Positions 42,433-51,906 of a DNA stretch of 64,000 bases are shown in pieces (position 1 is the stretch's first letter; each line of letters begins with the position of its first letter). Location: NCBI RefSeq assembly GCF_039889165.1, contig NZ_JAYMYY010000006.1, positions 186,001 through 250,000 on the forward strand, written 5' to 3'. The translations under genes and the position numbers were made by a program. The notes below the pieces were generated by a model, which was not told the DNA's origin, did no database searches, and saw only the letters and a program-made list of their open reading frames with translations. This stretch comes from Pseudocitrobacter cyperus (GTDB lineage Bacteria; Pseudomonadota; Gammaproteobacteria; Enterobacterales; Enterobacteriaceae).

Positions 42433-44522
42433 GCTTTTCCTCCAATCAGATAGGTCATACGCACGTTCCGTGGGGTATTCAGCTCCTGGCTGGACAACAC
42501 CGCCAGTTGCGGGAAGATGCGGCGCAAATAGCGCGACAGCATCAGACGCAGAGCCGGGTTGACCAGCAGCACCGGCGGCGCGCCTAAACCTTCCTGGTGC
42601 TGTAGCGCCAGTTCAGTCTGTTTCATCAGGTTTTCCGCAATGCCCGGTTCAATCGCGCTGCCGCTCTGGGTTGCCTGCACCAGCAGTTGCTCCAGGGAGA
42701 GATCCAGGCCAATCAACTGAATATCGTCGTCACCCGGGAACCACTGCTGAGTGATGGCACGGGAAAGACGTGCGCGCACGCGAGTCGTCAGTTCATCGGC
42801 GTCGCTCTGGGCGGTGGCGAACTCTGCCAGGGTGTCAATAATGGTGCGCATATCGCGGATCGGTACGCGCTCGGACAGCAGATTTTGCAGAACCTTGTGC
42901 AGCGTCGTGAGGCTAATCACCGCCGGGATTAAATCTTCAACCAGTTTCGGCGACTGTTTGGTCAGTTGATCCAGCAACTGTTGCGCTTCCTGGCGACCGA
43001 ACAGTTCGTCGGTGTGGGTGCTGATGAGATGATTCAGATGCGTCGCTACCACAGAACTGGGGTCAACAACCGTGTAGCCCAGCGTTTGCGCCAGTTCACG
43101 ATGCACTTCGTCAATCCACAGCGCAGGCAAACCAAAGGTAGGTTCCGTACAAGGCGTGCCGGGAACCTCGCCCTCCGCGCAGCCGGGGTTAATCGCCATC
43201 CAGCGGTCGGGCTGCACTTCGCCCTGGCCGATACTGACGCCCTTAAGCAGAATGCGGTAGTGCGTGGGCGCCATCTCCAGGTTGTCGCGAATATGTACGG
43301 CAGGAGGGAGGAACCCCATCTGCTGGGCGAATTTTTTGCGGATGCCGCGGATACGCGTCAGCAACTGGCCCTGTTGTTCCTGATCCACCATTGGGATCAG
43401 GCGATAACCCACTTCCAGCCCCAGCGTATCTTCCATATGAACGTCAGACCAGGTCGCTTCATTCACCTGCGCCATTTCAGCTTCATCCATGGCGGAATCA
43501 GCCTGGACGCTGCCCGGTTTTTTCGTTTCGCCTTCGCGCCCGCGCAGCCACCAGGCAATCCCCAGCAGCACGGTGGTAAACAGCAGGAAGACAAAGTTCG
43601 GCATACCGGGGATCAGCCCCAGCAGGCCGATGACGCCCGCCGCCAGCACTATGACGCGCGGAGAGGTAAACAACTGGCCGACCATCTGCTCGCCGACGTC
43701 CTGATCGTTGGCGACGCGGGTGACAACCACACCTGCCGCCGTCGAGATAACCAAACCGGGGATCTGAGCGACCAGGCCATCGCCGATGGTGAGCAGGGTA
43801 TAGGTTTCACCCGCCACGCCCGCCGACATGTCGTGCTGCATCACGCCAATCACCAGCCCGCCAATAATATTGATAGCCATGATAAGCAACCCGGCGATGG
43901 CATCGCCGCGAACAAACTTACTCGCACCGTCCATTGAGCCGTAAAAGTCCGCCTCCTGCGTCACCTCTTTACGGCGGCGCTTCGCTTCTTCTTCGCCAAT
44001 CAGTCCGGCGTTGAGGTCAGCGTCGATGGCCATTTGCTTGCCCGGCATCCCGTCGAGAGAGAAGCGAGCGCCCACTTCGGCGATACGTCCGGCACCCTTG
44101 GTGATAACCATAAAGTTGATGATGATCAGAATGACAAACACAATGATACCGATGGCGAAGTTACCGCCGACCAGGAAATGACCAAAGGCTTCAACCACCT
44201 GACCTGCCGCTTCGGAACCCGTATGGCCGTTCATCAGGATCACACGCGTCGAGGCGACGTTCAGCGCCAGCCGCAGCAGGGTAGAAAACAGCAGCACCGT
44301 CGGGAACGCGGAAAACTCCAGCGTGTTCTGGGTAAACATGGCGACCAGCAAAATCATGATCGACAGGACGATGTTGAAGGTAAACAGCAGATCCAGCACG
44401 AAGGTCGGCAGCGGCAGGATCATCATCGCAAGGATGGTCATGATCAGCACCGGGCCGGCCAGTACCTGCCACTGGGTTTCCTTCATGTTGGGTAATCGTA
44501 ACTTGGTGGCGATATTAGCCAT
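42429..44522 (-). CDS. flhA: flagellar export gate protein FlhA
   Basis: A 697-residue core of the flagellar type III export gate. About eight N-terminal helices (about 20-330) contain the FHIPEP-like signature with RIAEVGARFSLDGMPGKQMAID, followed by a large cytoplasmic domain (about 360-697) that docks chaperone-substrate complexes and FliI/FliJ. The ATG at 44522 overlaps the flhB TGA; a GTG one codon earlier is less likely. Length is near E. coli FlhA (692). Confidence 0.96.
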   Translation of the reverse strand: MANIATKLRLPNMKETQWQVLAGPVLIMTILAMMILPLPTFVLDLLFTFNIVLSIMILLVAMFTQNTLEFSAFPTVLLFSTLLRLALNVASTRVILMNGHTGSEAAGQVVEAFGHFLVGGNFAIGIIVFVILIIINFMVITKGAGRIAEVGARFSLDGMPGKQMAIDADLNAGLIGEEEAKRRRKEVTQEADFYGSMDGASKFVRGDAIAGLLIMAINIIGGLVIGVMQHDMSAGVAGETYTLLTIGDGLVAQIPGLVISTAAGVVVTRVANDQDVGEQMVGQLFTSPRVIVLAAGVIGLLGLIPGMPNFVFLLFTTVLLGIAWWLRGREGETKKPGSVQADSAMDEAEMAQVNEATWSDVHMEDTLGLEVGYRLIPMVDQEQQGQLLTRIRGIRKKFAQQMGFLPPAVHIRDNLEMAPTHYRILLKGVSIGQGEVQPDRWMAINPGCAEGEVPGTPCTEPTFGLPALWIDEVHRELAQTLGYTVVDPSSVVATHLNHLISTHTDELFGRQEAQQLLDQLTKQSPKLVEDLIPAVISLTTLHKVLQNLLSERVPIRDMRTIIDTLAEFATAQSDADELTTRVRARLSRAITQQWFPGDDDIQLIGLDLSLEQLLVQATQSGSAIEPGIAENLMKQTELALQHQEGLGAPPVLLVNPALRLMLSRYLRRIFPQLAVLSSQELNTPRNVRMTYLIGGKA

Positions 44523-45667
44523 CACTCTTTACTCTCTTGTGCAATATCCATCCCCGCCGGAACGGGAAGGTCTTTAGGTGTCAGCGGACGTGAGCCGTAG
44601 CCCTTACGCCAGCGCTTAAGGCCATAAACCCAGGCCAGTACTTCCGCAACCGCGCTGTAGAGTTCGGCGGGGACGGGGGTGCCTGGTTCACAATGGCGGT
44701 ACAGGGCGCGCGCCAGCGGCGGCGCCTCAAGCATCGGAACCCGATTTTCTTCGGCCAGTTCGCGGATGCGCAGCGCAATGAGCCCGCTGCCGCTGGCCAC
44801 AACCAGAGGGGCGCCCATTGCGCCTTCCTGATACTTCAGGGCGACCGAATAGTGGGTCGGGTTATTCACCACCACGTCGGCGGTGGGGACGTCGCCCATC
44901 ATTCGCCGCTGCGCCATCTGACGCTGCAGTTGGCGGACGCGGCTTTTAATCTGCGGGTCGCCTTCCTGATTTTTGTATTCGTCCTTGATCTCTTTCATGC
45001 TCATGCGCAGCTTTTTAAAGTTGCTCCAGAGCTGGTAAACCACGTCGAACGCCACCATCGGAATGAGCGATAAAATAATGACCAGCATGCAGCCCGTCAG
45101 CAGCACGGCGATATCGCCCAGCGCCATGCGCAGCGGCTCGAACACCAGGTTGATAAACCGATCTTTGTTGAACCACAAAAACAGCCCGCCCCCGATGCCC
45201 GCCAGCAAAATTTTCAGAATGCTCTTCACCATCTCCGACACCATTTGCCCGGAGACCAGGCGCTTGAGGCCGCTCAATGGATTGAGCTTCTTCAGGTTAA
45301 ATTTGATCGCTTTGGCGCTGATATTCAGGCCGCCAATAATGGACGGCGTGGCGACTGCGGTAATGAACAGCCCGCCGACAAAGGGCAGGATCGCCATAAA
45401 TGCGAGGCCCAACAGTGACCCGGCATGGTGCAGCATCTGCTGCGGGTCGCTGACTAACAGTCGGTCGAAGGTCAAACCGTTGTGCAGCAGATGCTGCAAC
45501 TGTTTTGCCAGATAACCCCCGGCCACCATCATCAATCCCCAGCCGGCCAGCAGCATGGAGAGGCTCGTCAGCTCACGCGATCGGGGAACCTGTCCCTCTT
45601 CTCGCGCTTTTTGCTTTCGGTGGGGTGTGGGGTCTTCTGTTTTTTCGCTATCGTTTTGTTCTGACAT
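44522..45667 (-). CDS. flhB: flagellar export gate/switch protein FlhB
   Basis: A 381-residue four-helix membrane protein with C-terminal cytoplasmic domain that self-cleaves at NPTH (VVVNNPTHYSVAL), switching export from rod/hook to filament substrates. The start is MSEQNDSEKTEDPTPHRKQKAREEGQ, the family's polar N-terminus. It lies 18 nt past cheZ and overlaps flhA. Confidence 0.96.
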   Translation of the reverse strand: MSEQNDSEKTEDPTPHRKQKAREEGQVPRSRELTSLSMLLAGWGLMMVAGGYLAKQLQHLLHNGLTFDRLLVSDPQQMLHHAGSLLGLAFMAILPFVGGLFITAVATPSIIGGLNISAKAIKFNLKKLNPLSGLKRLVSGQMVSEMVKSILKILLAGIGGGLFLWFNKDRFINLVFEPLRMALGDIAVLLTGCMLVIILSLIPMVAFDVVYQLWSNFKKLRMSMKEIKDEYKNQEGDPQIKSRVRQLQRQMAQRRMMGDVPTADVVVNNPTHYSVALKYQEGAMGAPLVVASGSGLIALRIRELAEENRVPMLEAPPLARALYRHCEPGTPVPAELYSAVAEVLAWVYGLKRWRKGYGSRPLTPKDLPVPAGMDIAQESKE

Positions 45668-45685
45668 GGCATTCGCCCGGCTTTA

Positions 45686-46324
45686 TCAGAAGCCGAGTGA
45701 CTCCAGCAGATCGTCCACCTGCTCCTGAGAGGCGACAATCCCTTCGGCGCGGGTATCGATCTGCGGGCCGTTTTTCAGGTGCGCGTCGTTGTCTTTGGTA
45801 TCGGCGTCGCGCTCGCTCATGTTTTCAACCAGCACGCTGATAAGCTCTTTTTCTACCGTCTCGATAACGTGCATCAGGCTTTGCAGCACCTGGCCGGTCA
45901 GATCCTGGAAATCCTGCGCCATCATGATTTCGGTTAACTGGCGATTGGTCTGCTGAGTGACGTTCGGCACGTCGTGCAGAAAGGCACGCGTCGCTTTCAC
46001 CAGTTCGCGGGCGTCATCGAGAGGCTGTGGCTCCTGGAACCAGGCATCCCAGCGCGTGCTCAATGCGCTGGCGTTTTCGCTCAGGCCTTCCTGAAGCGGG
46101 CGCGCAACTTCGACGCTGGTCAGCGCACGATCGGCAGCCTGTGAGGTTTTGCCGACCACATAGTTCAGGCGATCGCGGGTATTCGGAAAGGCATCCGCCA
46201 CTTCCATAATCGCCTGTTCCAGGCCCAGGTTGGCCATGCTGTCACGTAACAGACGCGTCAGTTGCCCGATGCGTACAAAGATCTCTTTGGCGTTATCCGC
46301 CTGCATGTTTAACGGGGAGTTCAT
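45686..46324 (-). CDS. cheZ: CheY-P phosphatase CheZ
   Basis: A 212-residue coiled-coil phosphatase that dephosphorylates CheY-P. The catalytic region includes MMAQDFQDLTGQVL (with the Gln) and the C-terminal CheY-binding peptide is QEQVDDLLESLGF. Five nt separate it from cheY. CheZ is characteristic of beta/gamma-proteobacterial chemotaxis and supports an E. coli-type motility signal. Confidence 0.95.
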   Translation of the reverse strand: MNSPLNMQADNAKEIFVRIGQLTRLLRDSMANLGLEQAIMEVADAFPNTRDRLNYVVGKTSQAADRALTSVEVARPLQEGLSENASALSTRWDAWFQEPQPLDDARELVKATRAFLHDVPNVTQQTNRQLTEIMMAQDFQDLTGQVLQSLMHVIETVEKELISVLVENMSERDADTKDNDAHLKNGPQIDTRAEGIVASQEQVDDLLESLGF

Positions 46325-46329
46325 AAGCG

Positions 46330-46716
46330 TTACCCGAGTTTTTCAAAAATTTTGCCCAGCTTTTCTTCCAGCGTCGCGGCAGTGAAAGGCTTGACGATGT
46401 AACCATTCGCCCCAGCCTGTGCGGCGGCGATGATGTTCTCTTTCTTCGCTTCGGCCGTCACCATCAGTACCGGGAGCTTTGCCATCGCGGCTTCGCTGCG
46501 AATGGTTTTCAGCAGTTGCAGGCCATCCATATTCGGCATGTTCCAGTCGCTGACCACGAAATCGAATTTGCTTTCGCGCAGCTTGTTGAAGGCATCCTGG
46601 CCATCTTCGGCTTCATCGATGTGCTTGTAGCCCAGATCCTGCAGCAGGTTTCGTACAATGCGTCGCATGGTGGCGAAATCGTCCACCACCAGAAAACGCA
46701 GATTTTTATCCGACAT
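46330..46716 (-). CDS. cheY: chemotaxis response regulator CheY
   Basis: A 128-residue single-domain receiver, near-identical in layout to E. coli CheY: DD at 12-13, phospho-acceptor Asp57 (VVSDWNMPNMDG), Thr in MVTAEAK and Lys in IVKPF. Phosphorylated CheY binds FliM (also in the window) to make the motor run clockwise. It lies between cheB and cheZ. Confidence 0.97.
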   Translation of the reverse strand: MSDKNLRFLVVDDFATMRRIVRNLLQDLGYKHIDEAEDGQDAFNKLRESKFDFVVSDWNMPNMDGLQLLKTIRSEAAMAKLPVLMVTAEAKKENIIAAAQAGANGYIVKPFTAATLEEKLGKIFEKLG

Positions 46717-46728
46717 GAGAAAGTCTCC

Positions 46729-47784
46729 TTAACGTCGTGAGTCGGTTTTAGGTGAGTTTTTATAGTTAAAGCTGTTCAGCAGGCATTGGCTTATATCGTC
46801 AAGGTCGACCACTTTTTTCGCCGCATCGAGCGCAATGGCCTCCCGCGGCATGCCGAAGACCACGCAGGTCGCTTCGCTCTGGGCGAGCGTAAATGCGCCG
46901 GTCTGCCGCAGATGTAACAGGCCACGCGCGCCGTCGCTGCCCATTCCGGTCAGGATGGCGGCGCTGGCGTGTTTCCCGGCCTGGCGAGCCACTGAATCGA
47001 AAAGCACATCGACGGACGGGCGGTGACGGTTCACCGGCGGCGCGTCGCTGAGTCTTATCCGGTAGCCGTTGTCCTGGCTGAAGATTTCCATATGGCGATC
47101 GCCAGGCGCTATCAGGGCGGTGCCCGGCAGAACCGGTTCGCCATCCTGGGCTTCGCGCACGGCTATCTGACACAGGGAGTCGAGACGCTGTGAGAAAGAG
47201 TGGGTGAAGCCCGCCGGCATATGCTGGGCGATGACAATCCCCGGCGTGCTGACGGGCAGCGGCGTCAATACCCGCCGCAGCGCCTCCGTACCGCCCGTTG
47301 AAGAGCCAATGGCGATGATGCTCTGCTGGCGGACGGTAATACCGGAGAGGATAGGCCTGTCGCCCGGGTTGCGTGGCGTCAATCTTGCCCGTGCGGCGAC
47401 CTGGATTTTCTCCACAACCTGCTGACGCCAGGATTCGAGATTGTCTGACCCGCGATGCTCTGGTTTAGGCAGGAAATCCACCGCGCCCAGTTCCAGCGCG
47501 GCCATGGTCGCTTTTGAACCGCGCGTGGTCAGGGAGGAGATCATAATGACCGGCATAGGGCGCAGGCGCATCAGGCGAGAGAGAAACTCCAGCCCGTCCA
47601 TGCGCGGCATATCGATATCCAGCGTCAGCACGTCCGGATTAAGCTGTTTGATCAGCTCACGCGCGATGAATGCGTCCGGGGCTGTCCCCACCATTTCCAT
47701 ATCTGGCTGCTGATCGACCACCGCGCTGAGCATGTTACGCATCAGCGCTGAATCATCGACTGCCAGCACGCGAATCGGGTTCAC
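46729..47784 (-). CDS. cheB: chemoreceptor glutamate methylesterase/deamidase CheB
   Basis: A 351-residue protein: receiver (1-120) with Asp56 (LTLDIDMPRMDG), and a methylesterase domain (about 155-340) with Ser162 (IGSSTGG), His188 (AQHMPAGF) and Asp in LTGMGSDGARG. It removes methyl groups from receptors (adaptation). It starts with GTG inside the cheR stop (GTGA). A C-terminal NSPKTDSRR tail follows. Confidence 0.96.
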   Translation of the reverse strand: MNPIRVLAVDDSALMRNMLSAVVDQQPDMEMVGTAPDAFIARELIKQLNPDVLTLDIDMPRMDGLEFLSRLMRLRPMPVIMISSLTTRGSKATMAALELGAVDFLPKPEHRGSDNLESWRQQVVEKIQVAARARLTPRNPGDRPILSGITVRQQSIIAIGSSTGGTEALRRVLTPLPVSTPGIVIAQHMPAGFTHSFSQRLDSLCQIAVREAQDGEPVLPGTALIAPGDRHMEIFSQDNGYRIRLSDAPPVNRHRPSVDVLFDSVARQAGKHASAAILTGMGSDGARGLLHLRQTGAFTLAQSEATCVVFGMPREAIALDAAKKVVDLDDISQCLLNSFNYKNSPKTDSRR

Positions 47785-48635
47785 CGTGTTGTCTCCGTCA
47801 GTTCATAGACCGACTGACCACGCAGGCGCAGCGGAATATGTGAATAATTAAAATGTTCCGAATGGCCAACAAACAGCAAACCGCCCGGCTTTAGCAGGCG
47901 CGAAAAGCGTTGCAACAGCCGCTGCTGGGTTGGCGCGTCAAAGTAGATCATGACGTTACGGCAAAAAATGGCGTCGAACGGCGCTGGCACTGACCACTTC
48001 TCATCCAGCAGGTTCAGGTGCTGATAGTGGATCGCGGATAACAATTCGCGACGGGCTTTCACCGATTCGCTGTTATCACCGGTGCCGCGCAGAAAATAGC
48101 GGCGCTTTTGCGCAAGCGTCAGCGACTCCAGATCGCTCAGGCGGTACACGCCAGCTTCCGCTTTGGCCAGCACATTGGTGTCAATGTCCGATGCCCAAAC
48201 GCGCGGCCCGGCAACCGATGCGCCCAGCACTTCGTCCAGCGTCATCGCGATGGAGCAGGGCTCTTCGCCCGTCGATGCCGCCGTGCACCAGACGCGATAG
48301 CCGCTGCCGCGCAGACGAGCATGTTCCGCGAGCACCGGAAAGTGGTAAGACTCGCGAAAGAAAGAGGTCAGGTTGGTCGTCAGGGCGTTAATAAAGTTCT
48401 GCCATTCCGGATGTTCAGAATGCGACTCCAGCAGATCGATATATTCGCTAAAGCGGGTAAAGGCCAGCGAGCGCACACGGCGAGAGAGACGATTAAAAAT
48501 CATCTCTCGCTTCTGATCATTGACGACAATTCCCGCACGTTTATAAATTAATTTCCCGACCCGCTGTAATTCGCTGTCGGTCAAAGAAAGTGTATGCTGA
48601 GATTTGCGTGCAGAAATGCTATTAATTTCACTCAT
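47781..48635 (-). CDS. cheR: chemoreceptor glutamate methyltransferase CheR
   Basis: A 284-residue SAM-dependent methyltransferase for receptor glutamates. An N-terminal helical domain (about 15-85) recognises receptors; the catalytic domain has the SAM motif VWCTAASTGEEPCSIAM and FDAIFCRNVMIYF. It lies directly downstream (15 nt) of fliE, whereas in E. coli it follows tar/tap. So adaptation genes are present without receptor or cheA/cheW genes in the window's cluster. Confidence 0.95.
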   Translation of the reverse strand: MSEINSISARKSQHTLSLTDSELQRVGKLIYKRAGIVVNDQKREMIFNRLSRRVRSLAFTRFSEYIDLLESHSEHPEWQNFINALTTNLTSFFRESYHFPVLAEHARLRGSGYRVWCTAASTGEEPCSIAMTLDEVLGASVAGPRVWASDIDTNVLAKAEAGVYRLSDLESLTLAQKRRYFLRGTGDNSESVKARRELLSAIHYQHLNLLDEKWSVPAPFDAIFCRNVMIYFDAPTQQRLLQRFSRLLKPGGLLFVGHSEHFNYSHIPLRLRGQSVYELTETTR

Positions 48636-48650
48636 TGAAAGAGGGAGACC

Positions 48651-48974
48651 TTAAACAGGAGTATTCATTATTTCCTGGTAAGCGCCGATCATTTTATTAC
48701 GGGCCTGCATACCAAAACTAAATGAAATTGAGGATTTCTGCATCGCCAGCATGACATCGTTCAGACCAATATCACTGCTGCCGGACATCCACTGCTGGGT
48801 CTTTTCTTTCGACTCAACCTGTGTTTTATTTATTTCGTTAATACTATTAAGTAACGCATCGGAAAATGAGAGGCCGTCGCTGCGAGACGTATGCAGCCGG
48901 TTAGACGGGCCGCTGACCTGTTGCGCCTGAGTCTGTATTTGCTCAATGACGCCACGCATTAATGTCGCTGACAT
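48651..48974 (-). CDS. fliE: flagellar MS ring-rod junction protein FliE
   Basis: A 107-residue small rod/junction protein connecting the MS ring to the rod (LSFSDALLNSINEINKTQ and the C-terminal ISFSFGMQARNKMIGAYQEIMN are hallmarks). It begins the leftward run: cheR follows after 15 nt. In E. coli fliE is a single-gene unit divergent from fliF; the divergent placement is retained here but its downstream neighbour is a chemotaxis operon. Confidence 0.95.
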   Translation of the reverse strand: MSATLMRGVIEQIQTQAQQVSGPSNRLHTSRSDGLSFSDALLNSINEINKTQVESKEKTQQWMSGSSDIGLNDVMLAMQKSSISFSFGMQARNKMIGAYQEIMNTPV

Positions 48975-49104
48975 TTTTAGTATTCCTGTTAATGAGATAA
49001 AAACCGCTGTTTATTGCATATCTTTTAAACGTTGACAGCTTAACACGCGAATAAAAACGGCAGAAAATCCAATAAGCCGACAGAACTTTGGGCTTATTTA
49101 TCCT

Positions 49105-49130
49105 TAAAAAAAACGCCTTTCAGACGATAA
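49105..49130 (+). promoter_or_regulatory. sigma-28 (FliA)-like promoter sequence
   Basis: TAAA (49105-49108), 14 bp, then GACGATAA (49123-49130) resembles TAAA-N15-GCCGATAA with one -10 mismatch and spacing one short. It is 111 bp before fliF. Such genes usually use FlhDC/sigma-70 promoters, so it is tentative. Confidence 0.3.
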
Positions 49131-49240
49131 TGCCCGCCTGAAAATTCTTCTATTTTTGAAATCGTCGATATCACTCTCGCGAATTTCGTGAGCTGACGCG
49201 CATCGCTGATGGTGCGTGCTATTTCATACAGGAATACGGC

Positions 49241-50920
49241 ATGAGTGCCACACAAAATGACTTAATGAATAACCCGGCAGAGCGAATTAAATCGATGCTG
49301 TCCTCACTTCGCGCAAGCCCCAAGCTATTGCTGGTGATTTGCGGCGCAGCGGCGCTTTCCGTCATTATCGCCTTATTGTTCTGGGCCAAAGAGCCGGACT
49401 ACCGCGTGCTGTTCAGCAACATTAGCGATGAAGAAGGCGGGGCGATTGTCGCGCAGCTCTCCCAGCTCAACGTGCCTTACCGCATCGATACGCCGGGCGG
49501 CGTCATTATGGTGCCAGGCTCGCAGGTGCATGAAGTGCGCATGAAACTGGCGCAGCAGGGGCTGCCGAAAGGCGGTGCGGTGGGTTTCGAGCTTCTGGAT
49601 CAGGAGAAGTTTGGCGTCAGCCAGTTTACCGAGCAGGTTAACTACCAGCGCGCGCTGGAAGGCGAACTGTCGCGCACCATCGAGAACCTCGGCCCTATCC
49701 AAAGCGCCCGCGTTCATCTGGCGACGCCAAAACCGTCGATGTTCGTGCGTGAGCAGAAAAAACCGACGGCTTCAGTCACTGTAAATCTGTTACAAGGGCG
49801 GACGCTGGATGACGCGCAGGTGGTGGCGATTACCCATCTGATCTCCAGTGCCGTCACCGGGCTTGCGGCTGAGAGCGTCACCATTGTCGATCAGCGGGGA
49901 AATCTGCTGACCCAGAGCGGTGTTCGTGGCCTGCAAACGGCGCATCTGAAATATACCAGCGAAATTGAAACTGACTACCAGCAGCGTATTCAGCGCATTC
50001 TGGCGCCGCTGGTGGGTAACGAGAATATCCGTGCCCAGGTCACGGCGCAGATTGATTTCACCGAACAAGAGAAGACTCAGGAGCAGTACCAGCCCAACGC
50101 TGACCCGGAAAAAATGGCCATTCGCAGCCGTCAGGCGAGTCTCACAGAGCAGGGCAATCGCCGTGGAGCAAGCGGTGTGCCGGGGGCGCTGAGCAATACG
50201 CCGCCTGCGCCTGCTACCGCGCCTGTCACCCAGCCGCTGAACACGCCTGCGGATGACAAAAAAGAGAAGACCACCGGAACGGACAGCAACCGTGAGACTT
50301 CTCAGCCCTACAACAACCGTAGCGATGAAACCACTAACTTTGAGGTGGATCGTACCCTGACCCATACCAAATCTAACGCAGGCCGTATTCAGCGTCTGTC
50401 GGTTGCGGTGGTGATTAACCACCTTCCGCAGGGCGAAGAGGGCAAGCCAGGGCCAATTAGCGAAGCGGAACTCACCCGTATCAATGCGCTGGTCAAAGAG
50501 GCGATTGGCTACAACGCCGCGCGCGGTGACAGCGTCAATATTCTTAACTCGGCGTTTAACGGCGTGGTGGCAGAGGTTGTACCGCCGTTCTGGGAACAGG
50601 ATCGCTTCTACGCCCTGTTAATGGCGATTGCCCGCTATCTGGTCATCGCGATTATTGCCTGGGTGATGTGGCGCAAGCTGGTGCAACCGGCCTGGCAGCG
50701 TCACCAGGAGACCACTATCCGTCGCCTGGAGATGGAAAAAGAGGCCCGCGAAGAGCAGGACGCGGCGAAGAAACGCGCCGCAGAGAAAAGCAGCCGGGAT
50801 CGTGCGCAGCAGCGAGTGGATACGGAACTCAATGGTCAACAGTTGCGTGAACTGGCCGAGCAGGAACCGCGCGTTATCGCCCTGGTGATCCGCCAGTGGA
50901 TGAGTAAGGAGCAAAAGTAA
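49241..50920 (+). CDS. fliF: flagellar MS-ring protein FliF
   Basis: A 559-residue membrane ring protein. TM1 about 27-47, PRING/RBM domains (about 50-440) in the periplasm with VNYQRALEGELSRTIENLG and a Pro/Gln-rich insert, TM2 about 455-475, and a C-terminal cytoplasmic tail that binds FliG. It starts at ATG 49241 with AGGAAT upstream. It overlaps fliG by 1 nt (TAATG). It leads the fliFGHIJK run. Confidence 0.96.
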   Translation: MSATQNDLMNNPAERIKSMLSSLRASPKLLLVICGAAALSVIIALLFWAKEPDYRVLFSNISDEEGGAIVAQLSQLNVPYRIDTPGGVIMVPGSQVHEVRMKLAQQGLPKGGAVGFELLDQEKFGVSQFTEQVNYQRALEGELSRTIENLGPIQSARVHLATPKPSMFVREQKKPTASVTVNLLQGRTLDDAQVVAITHLISSAVTGLAAESVTIVDQRGNLLTQSGVRGLQTAHLKYTSEIETDYQQRIQRILAPLVGNENIRAQVTAQIDFTEQEKTQEQYQPNADPEKMAIRSRQASLTEQGNRRGASGVPGALSNTPPAPATAPVTQPLNTPADDKKEKTTGTDSNRETSQPYNNRSDETTNFEVDRTLTHTKSNAGRIQRLSVAVVINHLPQGEEGKPGPISEAELTRINALVKEAIGYNAARGDSVNILNSAFNGVVAEVVPPFWEQDRFYALLMAIARYLVIAIIAWVMWRKLVQPAWQRHQETTIRRLEMEKEAREEQDAAKKRAAEKSSRDRAQQRVDTELNGQQLRELAEQEPRVIALVIRQWMSKEQK

Positions 50921-51906
50921 TGAATGCCTCAGAAAAAAGCGCCATCGTCATGCTGACGCTGGGCGATGTCCTGGCGGCTGAGGTGTTCAAACACCTCAAT
51001 GCCCACGAGGTCAAGCAGATCAGTGGTTCGATGGTCAACATGGCGGGCTTCACTCACGACCAGATGGCCGCCGTGCTGGAAGAGTTTAAGAAAGATTCCA
51101 GTGAGTACGCGGCGCTGAGCCTCAACACCAATGACTATCTGCGCAGCGTGCTGGTGAAGGCGCTGGGCGAAGAGCGCGCGTCGTCGTTGCTGGAAGATCT
51201 GCTGGATACGCATCAGGGTACCAACGGGATTGAAACGCTTAACTTTATGGAGCCGCAGGCGGTCTTCGATCTTATTCGCGAAGAGCACCCGCAGATTATC
51301 GCGACCATTCTGGTTCACCTTAAGCGTAACCAGGCGGCAGACGTGCTGGGCAAATTTGAGGATCGGGAACGTAACGACATTATGTTGCGTATCGCCACCT
51401 TCGGCGGCGTACAGCCTGCCGCGCTGCAGGAACTGACGGAAGTGCTGAACAACCTGCTGCATGGTCAGAATCTGAAACGCAGCAAAATGGGCGGCGTGCG
51501 TCCGGCAGCCGAAATTCTCAACCTGATGAAATCGCATCAGGAAGAGGCGGCGATTGAAGCCGTGCGCGACTTCGACGGCGAACTGGCGCAGAAGATCATC
51601 GACGAGATGTTCCTGTTCGAAAATCTGGTGGATGTCGAAGATCGCAGCATCCAGCGTCTGTTGCAGGAGATCGAGAGCGAAACGCTGATTATTGCGCTGA
51701 AAGGGGCGGACGAACCGCTGCGGATGAAGTTCTTCCGCAACATGTCGCGTCGTCAGGCGGAACTGATGACCGACGATCTGGCCTCCCGTGGGCCGGTGCG
51801 TCTGTCGCAGGTCGAAGCCGAGCAGAAGACCATCCTCAACGTGGTGCGTCGCCTGGCGGAGTCTGGCGAGATCCTGATTGGAGGCAGCGACGATGCCTAC
51901 GTTTAA
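50920..51906 (+). CDS. fliG: flagellar motor switch protein FliG
   Basis: A 328-residue C-ring protein that couples stator movement to rotation. The middle domain has EEHPQIIATIL (EHPQR-type motif); the C-terminal torque domain has charged KGADEPLRMKFFRNMSRR. Length matches E. coli (331). It overlaps fliH by 14 nt. Confidence 0.96.
   Translation: MNASEKSAIVMLTLGDVLAAEVFKHLNAHEVKQISGSMVNMAGFTHDQMAAVLEEFKKDSSEYAALSLNTNDYLRSVLVKALGEERASSLLEDLLDTHQGTNGIETLNFMEPQAVFDLIREEHPQIIATILVHLKRNQAADVLGKFEDRERNDIMLRIATFGGVQPAALQELTEVLNNLLHGQNLKRSKMGGVRPAAEILNLMKSHQEEAAIEAVRDFDGELAQKIIDEMFLFENLVDVEDRSIQRLLQEIESETLIIALKGADEPLRMKFFRNMSRRQAELMTDDLASRGPVRLSQVEAEQKTILNVVRRLAESGEILIGGSDDAYV

Noticed and set aside
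42966..43937. A 323-codon plus-strand frame inside flhA
   Set aside because: Antisense shadow of FlhA with Arg/Gln/His-rich low-complexity content and no family resemblance.
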